9,859 bases of DNA from positions 1 through 9,859 of the forward strand of contig JAMPYD010000046.1 of the NCBI GenBank assembly GCA_023700845.1, read 5' to 3'. The position numbers and the translations under genes are program-made. Under the pieces are notes generated by a model that saw only the letters and a list, made by a program, of their open reading frames with translations, was not told the DNA's origin and searched no databases. This DNA comes from Elusimicrobiota bacterium (GTDB taxonomy: Bacteria; Elusimicrobiota; Elusimicrobia; UBA1565; UBA9628). Shown here in pieces: positions 7,115 to 9,859 of this stretch (the stretch's first letter is position 1; each line of letters opens with the position of its first letter).

Positions 7115-7717
7115 TTAAACCAACCCGACCCGGCCCGCCTTCTTTCTCAGGTTCAAACGCGCCCGATGAAGACGAGAGCGCACCGTCCCTTCCCGTACCC
7201 CAAGCCTCCGGGCCGCTTCCGCGTAGGCCATCCCCCGCGCGTCGCACAGCATCAGCACTTGCCGCTCCGTCGCGCGAAGCCTCGCCATCGCCCGGCGCAC
7301 CTGGGCCGCCGTCTCCGCGCGCTCCAAGCGTACGAGCATGTCCTCGTCCGCGCCCGCGAGCGTCTCGGAGAAGGGAGCCCTGTCGCCCTCTCGACCGCAG
7401 TAGTCCAGGGACAGCCCGTCTCGCCGCTCCTTGCGCCGCCGCGAGTCCATGAACGCGTTGCGTAGGATGGTGAAGAGCCAACTCTTGACCGCCTTCGTCT
7501 CGTCGTGGCTTTCACGAGCCTTAAGCGCCCGGTAACACGCCTCCTGGACCAACTCTCCCGCCTCGTTCGCGTCCCGGCAGAGGCCGTAGGCGAAGCTCCA
7601 AGCCTCGGAGTTGCGTCCGTCCAGGTAGCCCTTCAGCGCGTCAGCGACCTTGTTCGCCCTCACAGCCCGGCCTTTCCCCTTCCCGCCCCGTACGACGCTC
7701 TCGCAGTTCTTTTTCAT
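7115..7717 (-). CDS. RNA polymerase sigma factor, ECF-type (sigma-70 family)
   Basis: 200 aa. Sigma region 2 spans about residues 30-97 (EAWSFAYGLCRDANEAGELV, then QEACYRAL, KSWLFTILRNAFMDSRRR). Region 4 spans about 135-192 (RAMARLRATERQVLMLCDAR, AYAEAARRLGVREGTVRSRL, HRARLNLRKK) with a clear helix-turn-helix. Regions 1 and 3 are missing, as in ECF sigmas. The start is the ATG at 7717, five bases after GGAGGT; a GTG at 7732 would overlap the SD and is rejected. The N-terminal 25 residues are Lys/Arg-rich and unlike the family core. No anti-sigma factor lies next to it; the downstream partner is the DUF6573-like gene. Its ribosome-binding site sits in a 6-bp GC hairpin (7724-7741). Confidence 0.93.
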   Translation of the reverse strand: MKKNCESVVRGGKGKGRAVRANKVADALKGYLDGRNSEAWSFAYGLCRDANEAGELVQEACYRALKARESHDETKAVKSWLFTILRNAFMDSRRRKERRDGLSLDYCGREGDRAPFSETLAGADEDMLVRLERAETAAQVRRAMARLRATERQVLMLCDARGMAYAEAARRLGVREGTVRSRLHRARLNLRKKAGRVGLV

Positions 7718-7723
7718 GTCGCA

Positions 7724-7741
7724 CCTCCGCACACCCGGAGG
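7724..7741 (-). promoter_or_regulatory. SD-sequestering hairpin in the sigma-factor leader
   Basis: On the minus-strand transcript CCTCCG (7741-7736), loop GGTGTG, then CGGAGG (7729-7724) forms a perfect 6-bp GC-rich hairpin. Its 3' arm contains most of the SD (GGAGGT) of the sigma gene. Translation initiation could thus be gated by this structure; the trigger is unknown. Confidence 0.5.
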
Positions 7742-7790
7742 GCGAGGGACACGAGGAAGGCCGTACGACGAGGAATAAATGGGGGCTCCC

Positions 7791-7891
7791 CGGAGAATCG
7801 CCCTCGGCGCAGCCGAGCTGGCGACCCCGGCGGCGCCGGGCTGACGGAGAAAGTGGAGCTAGCAAGGCTAGGCCATTTCTCCGTTTCTCCG
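7791..7891. other. Cloverleaf-like structured segment (closed stem plus three hairpins)
   Basis: Outer stem CGGAGAA (7791-7797) / TTCTCCG (7885-7891). Inside are hairpin A, TCGCC+CTCGGC (7798-7808) with GCCGAG+GGCGA (7812-7824); hairpin B, CCCGGC (7826-7831) / GCCGGG (7835-7840); and hairpin C, CGGAGAAA (7845-7852) / TTTCTCCG (7876-7883), extended by TGG/CCA and CTAGC (7859-7863) / GCTAG (7867-7871). It has the same four-way-junction layout as the 8045 and 9479 repeats but a different sequence. The coding strand is not known. Confidence 0.5.
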
Positions 7892-8044
7892 AGAGGGGTA
7901 AGCGTTTATGCCGCAGAAGCAGGCCTTCGCTCCTGTAGTCCCGAGAGCGAGGGGCGACATGAAAAAGAACGAAGAGGCGGAGGACGGGACGGGAAGGCGT
8001 GAAAAAGCAAAGAAGAAATCCCGCCGCCGAGCGGTGGAGACTGT

Positions 8045-8118
8045 GGAGTTCGCGGTCCCTGCCGCCGTCGGCAGGGAGGAGCGACGCGGACCGATCCGCG
8101 CCCGAAGGGGCGAAATCC
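8045..8118. repeat. Dispersed structured repeat, copy 1 (74 bp)
   Basis: Closing stem GGAGTTCG (8045-8052) / CGAAATCC (8111-8118) with one mismatch. Hairpin 1: CCCTGCCG (8057-8064) / CGGCAGGG (8069-8076). Hairpin 2: CGCGGA (8085-8090) / TCCGCG (8095-8100). Hairpin 3: CCC (8101-8103) / GGG (8108-8110). Hairpins 2, 3 and the closing stem abut with no spacer, as in a stacked four-way junction. It is nearly the same as 9479-9557, with the differences concentrated in loops. Confidence 0.85.
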
Positions 8119-8132
8119 AAGCGGCGGTGGGC

Positions 8133-8163
8133 GGGGTGGGCAACTCGCAGAGTTGTCCACGCC
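8133..8163. repeat. Long imperfect palindrome with GCA loop
   Basis: 14-base arms at 8133-8146 and 8150-8163 flank the loop GCA (8147-8149). Twelve Watson-Crick pairs, one G-T pair and one G-G mismatch are present; the core is CAACTC/GAGTTG. It lies 14 bp downstream of repeat copy 1 and 40 bp upstream of the promoter at 8203. Confidence 0.6.
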
Positions 8164-8202
8164 GTCCACGGACGCGGCAGTATCCACGGCAAGTTTTGGG
8201 TC

Positions 8203-8231
8203 TTGCGCGAGTCCGCTTCGCGCTTTATACT
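8203..8231 (+). promoter_or_regulatory. Candidate sigma-70-type promoter for the 8275 gene or a short RNA
   Basis: TTGCGC (8203-8208), 17-bp spacer, TATACT (8226-8231). The -10 matches consensus at 5 of 6 and the -35 at 4 of 6, with optimal spacing. Transcription would begin about 8238, upstream of the hairpins at 8257-8304 and the ATG at 8275. Confidence 0.5.
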
Positions 8232-8256
8232 GGACCTGAGCGCAGCTTTCCCCCAG

Positions 8257-8304
8257 GAGCGGCTACGCTCCCCAATGACCCGGCGCGCTCAGCGTCGGGT
8301 CATT
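8257..8304 (+). promoter_or_regulatory. Leader hairpins covering the start codon of the 8275 gene
   Basis: GGAGCG / CGCTCC around a GCTA loop (about 8257-8272) is followed at once by AATGACCCG (8274-8282) / CGGGTCATT (8296-8304), a perfect 9-bp stem whose 5' arm includes the ATG at 8275. The loop segment CGCTCAG (8286-8292) is complementary to CTGAGCG (8236-8242) near the predicted transcript start, allowing a competing or pseudoknot pairing. This could be a regulatory leader, or the terminator of a short RNA; the bases after the stem (CTATTGG) are a poor T-tract. Confidence 0.45.
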
Positions 8305-8580
8305 CTATTGGCGAAGCCGACTCTCGTCTCAATATACGTCCTCAGCAATTCGACCAAGAAAGAGTTCTTGGTCTGGATGGGGGACGACGTTCGCCCCCCG
8401 TCCGAAGCGGATTTTAAATTCCTGCGTCCCACGCATTGGAGCGCCGCCGACCACGTGATCGTCCATACGGTTGAATCTGGACTCACGCGGGACGACGCCC
8501 CGGCATTTCGCGACAACTACGCCATGAATATGAGGCAGTTGCCCGGCTGGAACGTAAGAATCATAGGGCCAGGGTCTTGA
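8275..8580 (+). CDS. Orphan hypothetical protein (101 aa)
   Basis: No family is recognised. From the ATG at 8275 it encodes 101 residues; an alternative TTG at 8308 gives MAKPTLVSIYVLSNS as the N-terminus, and I cannot decide because the ATG lies inside a strong hairpin. The protein has a mixed hydrophobic pattern (VSIYVLSNSTKKEFLVW, DHVIVHTVESGL, AFRDNYAMNM, LPGWNVRIIG), charged turns and no signal or membrane segment, consistent with a small globular alpha/beta protein. Codon use is visibly less GC-rich at third positions (ATA, AGA, TTA-type AT-ending codons such as AAT, TTT, TCT, GTT) than in neighbouring genes, suggesting recent acquisition. It ends 16 bp from the convergent RadC-like gene. 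Confidence 0.6.
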   Translation: MTRRAQRRVILLAKPTLVSIYVLSNSTKKEFLVWMGDDVRPPSEADFKFLRPTHWSAADHVIVHTVESGLTRDDAPAFRDNYAMNMRQLPGWNVRIIGPGS

Positions 8581-8586
8581 ACGATG

Positions 8587-8620
8587 AAGCGCCGTGTTAT
8601 CCGATTAGGCGCGCTTTCTT
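8587..8620 (+). terminator. Weak candidate terminator after the 8275 gene
   Basis: GCGCC (8589-8593) / GGCGC (8608-8612) with a 14-base loop followed by GCTTTCTT. It lies partly inside the 3' end of the convergent RadC-like gene. Short stem and mixed T-tract make this tentative. Confidence 0.25.
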
Positions 8621-9019
8621 GAAGCTGAAGTAGCGGTCGTCGGTTACGATCAGGTGGTCGGCGAGTTCAACGCCGAGCAAGCAGCCGGCAAGTTGAAGTC
8701 GCCGCGTGACTTGCCGATCCTCGGCGCTCGGCCGCGTATCCTGGGAAGGATGATTGTGCCCGACCATGACGCTGTGCGCGTTGTTGAGGAGCGCGCCCTT
8801 GAATACCTCGCGAGGGTGCACGATGGAGGCGTCGAGACTGCCCACCGAGACGAGCTCGCATCCGATCAGGCGCCGCCGCGAGTCGAGGTCGAGCCGCCAG
8901 AAGTGCTCGCGGTCGAGGCCGCGCGCCAACGGGCATAGAACTTTATAGGCGTCCTCGGCCGAGCGAATGATCCTCCGCGAGAGAAGTCCCGAGCGCACGA
9001 CCCTTAAACTCGTGATCAT
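8597..9019 (-). CDS. RadC-family JAB/MPN-domain protein, stand-alone form
   Basis: 140 aa. It carries the JAMM-type zinc site H88-N-H90 ... D101 in the RadC signature (GHNHPSQDTRPSAED), an upstream REVFKGAL with E71, and LAGCLLGVELADHLIVTDDR near the end. The usual SGD after HNHP is SQD here. It lacks the N-terminal helix-hairpin-helix domain of chromosomal RadC (about 220 aa), as do short RadC-like proteins of plasmids and integrative elements. The ATG at 9019 overlaps the stop of the upstream membrane-protein gene (ATGA), so translational coupling is likely. Function of this family is unsettled; a metal-dependent hydrolase or structural role in mobile-element DNA processing is the usual guess. 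The frame is open much further upstream but that part is a shadow of the membrane gene. Confidence 0.88.
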   Translation of the reverse strand: MITSLRVVRSGLLSRRIIRSAEDAYKVLCPLARGLDREHFWRLDLDSRRRLIGCELVSVGSLDASIVHPREVFKGALLNNAHSVMVGHNHPSQDTRPSAEDRQVTRRLQLAGCLLGVELADHLIVTDDRYFSFKKARLIG

Positions 9020-9441
9020 CGCAGGATCTCGCCCAGGAGGACCACGACGCGGTCGCCCATGCGCGCCGCGCGCCAAAATTGGACCGACCCAAAGACGAGC
9101 ACAAGCTCCATGCCGAACGCCGCGGCGAAGTGCGCGGCGAACGGCGCGCGGCCCGCGAAGGGCCGCACAAGCCGCTCCGATAAGGCGTATGCGGCATGGT
9201 CGAGCGCCAAGGCCAGCCGGAAGGCGCTCGTCGCGATGAGCGCCTGGACATAGGTCAGCCATCCGAAGGACAGCAGCCAGCCCAGCACGAGTTCCCGGAG
9301 GACCCGGTGCATGAGGTCCCGCGAAAGGGCGTGCCGCCAGTGCGCCCAGGCGGCGGCGAGGAGGACCCAGACGACGAGCCTCGCCAGCGGCCGCCAGTCC
9401 CAGTCCTGCCACGCGAATGCGTCGGGGGTCTCCTGCTCCAT
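9016..9441 (-). CDS. Small membrane protein, hypothetical (141 aa)
   Basis: No family is recognised. About three hydrophobic segments are visible: residues 19-37, 47-72 and 104-122. The N-terminus is acidic and Trp-rich (MEQETPDAFAWQDWDWRP). The start is the ATG at 9441; the purine-rich AAGGAGGGGGG lies about 20 bases upstream, too far for a normal SD, and the frame extends to a TTG at 9477 that would overlap repeat copy 2 less than a codon away, so the start is uncertain. Its stop overlaps the ATG of the RadC-like gene (ATGA), pointing to a two-gene operon. Coupling of an integral membrane protein to a JAB-domain protein suggests that they act together, but no role can be assigned. Confidence 0.7.
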   Translation of the reverse strand: MEQETPDAFAWQDWDWRPLARLVVWVLLAAAWAHWRHALSRDLMHRVLRELVLGWLLSFGWLTYVQALIATSAFRLALALDHAAYALSERLVRPFAGRAPFAAHFAAAFGMELVLVFGSVQFWRAARMGDRVVVLLGEILR

Positions 9442-9478
9442 GAAGGATATACGACTACCCCCCTCCTTTCGTTCCAAC

Positions 9479-9557
9479 GGAGTTCGCGGTCCCTGCCGCC
9501 TATACGGCAGGGAGGAGCGTCCGCGGACCGATCCGCGCCCCGTAGGGGGCGAACTCC
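9479..9557. repeat. Dispersed structured repeat, copy 2 (79 bp)
   Basis: Closing stem GGAGTTCG (9479-9486) / CGAACTCC (9550-9557), perfect 8 bp. Hairpin 1: CCCTGCCG (9491-9498) / CGGCAGGG (9505-9512) with loop CCTATA. Hairpin 2: CGCGGA (9522-9527) / TCCGCG (9532-9537). Hairpin 3: CCCC (9538-9541) / GGGG (9546-9549). Same orientation as copy 1. It sits between the start of the membrane-protein gene and the end of the 63-aa gene. Confidence 0.88.
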
Positions 9558-9581
9558 GGGCGTCGGAGCCCCCCTCTCCGG

Positions 9582-9773
9582 CTACGGCTCGGCGGGGACG
9601 ACGACGAGCTCCACGTCCTCCGGCGCGATGCGCCTCCTGTCGAAGGTCAAGTAGTAGCCCTGGGTTACGAAGCGCTTCCGGAAGCGTACGGCAAAGGCTT
9701 CCGCCTTCGCCTCCGTCTCGAACTCATCAGGGCTCGCGAATAATTTGTCCGTCTCGTTCCACAGCATGAACAT
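9582..9773 (-). CDS. Small hypothetical protein (63 aa)
   Basis: No named family is recognised. The sequence is compact and well formed: MFMLWNETDKLFASPDEF, an acidic helix EFETEAKAEAFAVRFRKRF, then GYYLTFDRRRIAPEDVELVV. The ATG at 9773 has a strong SD, AAGGAG, seven bases upstream. No signal peptide or membrane helix. The size, the isolated SD-driven translation and the neighbours suggest a small accessory protein of a mobile element. It is followed after about 24 bp by repeat copy 2. Confidence 0.75.
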   Translation of the reverse strand: MFMLWNETDKLFASPDEFETEAKAEAFAVRFRKRFVTQGYYLTFDRRRIAPEDVELVVVPAEP

Positions 9774-9786
9774 GATTGGTCTCCTT

Positions 9787-9829
9787 CGGGCAAGCCGCCC
9801 GCGGACCGCCCCGGGTTGCCCCGGGGCGG
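9787..9829 (-). promoter_or_regulatory. GC-rich leader hairpins upstream of the 63-aa gene
   Basis: A perfect 9-bp stem CCGCCCCGG (9806-9814) / CCGGGGCGG (9821-9829) with a 6-base loop, and a 5-bp stem CGGGC (9787-9791) / GCCCG (9797-9801) that abuts the SD (complement of 9781-9786). The last seven bases of the window (GCAACCC, 9853-9859) are complementary to GGGTTGC at 9813-9819, allowing an alternative or pseudoknot pairing on the transcript. The region is cut by the window edge. Confidence 0.4.
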
Positions 9830-9859
9830 CGGCGTGGACGGCCCGCCTCAGAGCAACCC

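Larger units (their letters stand above)
7742..8202. other. Structured intergenic region without a convincing gene
   Basis: About 460 bp between the divergent sigma gene and the promoter at 8203. It holds a cloverleaf-like fold (7791-7891), an inverted copy of the sigma start region (7949-7970), repeat copy 1 (8045-8118), a long imperfect palindrome (8133-8163) and three TCCACG repeats. Open frames exist on both strands (for example ATG 7959 with GAGGGG upstream, beginning MKKNEEAEDGTGRR) but they run through the palindromic elements, give Arg/Ser/Pro-rich low-complexity protein and overlap each other. I regard the region as mainly regulatory, RNA-coding or repeat DNA, perhaps with a small or decayed gene at 7959. 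Confidence 0.55.

Noticed and set aside
6702..7481. DUF6573-like protein extended to 259 aa
   Set aside because: The extension overlaps the sigma factor coding region; a strong SD points to 7097.
7791..7891. Integron attC site
   Set aside because: No GTTRRRY/RYYYAAC core sites and no integrase; the fold has three hairpins rather than one imperfect palindrome.
8150..8190. DnaA-box cluster or replication origin
   Set aside because: The TCCACG sites each miss the TTATNCACA consensus at two positions and there is no AT-rich region.
7908..8417. Plus-strand 169-codon frame as a full gene
   Set aside because: Passes through repeat copy 1, the palindrome, the promoter and the start of the 8275 gene; only the first part from 7959 could be real.
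8275..8580. GIY-YIG nuclease (SIYVLSN resembles GIY start)
   Set aside because: No second Y-x-G motif, catalytic Arg or Glu in the expected places; resemblance rests on a few residues.
8597..9412. RadC-like protein extended to 271 aa
   Set aside because: The upstream part is the wrong frame of the membrane gene and is Arg/Pro/Ala-rich; the ATG at 9019 overlaps the upstream stop as ATGA.
9479..9557. tRNA or tmRNA-like gene (cloverleaf fold)
   Set aside because: No GTTCRA T-arm, no anticodon-arm geometry, 8-bp closing stem and no CCA; the two copies differ in loops that would be conserved in tRNA.
1..9859. CRISPR array, transposase, integrase
   Set aside because: No regularly spaced repeats and no such protein in any frame I read.

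Overview
The window is high-GC bacterial DNA with short intergenic gaps and mostly clear Shine-Dalgarno (SD) sites. A TonB-dependent outer-membrane receptor makes the host Gram-negative. No gene here fixes the phylum, and I do not name a taxon.

Left part (1-6572): a 5'-truncated TonB-dependent siderophore-type receptor (2-2056, +) runs tail-to-tail into a compact mercury operon on the minus strand: merR (3504-3097), a merT-merP fusion (3091-2504) and a CopZ-like Fe-S/zinc protein (2511-2053). The operon starts from a MerR-type promoter with a 20-bp spacer that holds a dyad (3522-3553). There is no merA or merB in the window. The mer block lies between the intact receptor 3' end and a second, internally deleted copy of that same 3' end (3570-3659). 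It therefore looks like a cassette inserted between the receptor and its natural downstream partner, a periplasmic FMN-binding-like protein (3672-4211, +). A PD-(D/E)XK nuclease-like protein with a helix-hairpin-helix segment (4226-5473, +) and a type III polyketide synthase with an intact Cys-His-Asn triad (5517-6572, +) follow.

Right part (about 6600-9859): this looks like accessory or mobile-element DNA. On the minus strand are an ECF-type sigma factor followed by a DUF6573-like protein (7717-6702), a small three-helix membrane protein translationally coupled to a stand-alone RadC/JAB-domain protein (9441-8597), and a 63-aa protein (9773-9582). One orphan gene (8275-8580) is on the plus strand. 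No integrase, transposase or CRISPR array is visible.

The non-coding DNA here is unusually structured. A 74-79-bp element at 8045-8118 and 9479-9557 can fold into a closed stem with three hairpins (a four-way junction), and the two copies differ almost only in loops. A different sequence at 7791-7891 can adopt the same topology. The ribosome-binding site and start region of the sigma gene are duplicated in inverted orientation at 7949-7970, and several leaders have hairpins that touch the SD or start codon.

How the parts may work together (inference): the receptor and FMN-binding protein fit iron or other metal-chelate uptake and periplasmic reduction; the mer block senses Hg(II) and moves and binds it in the cytoplasm; the sigma/DUF6573/RadC block belongs to a separate accessory island.
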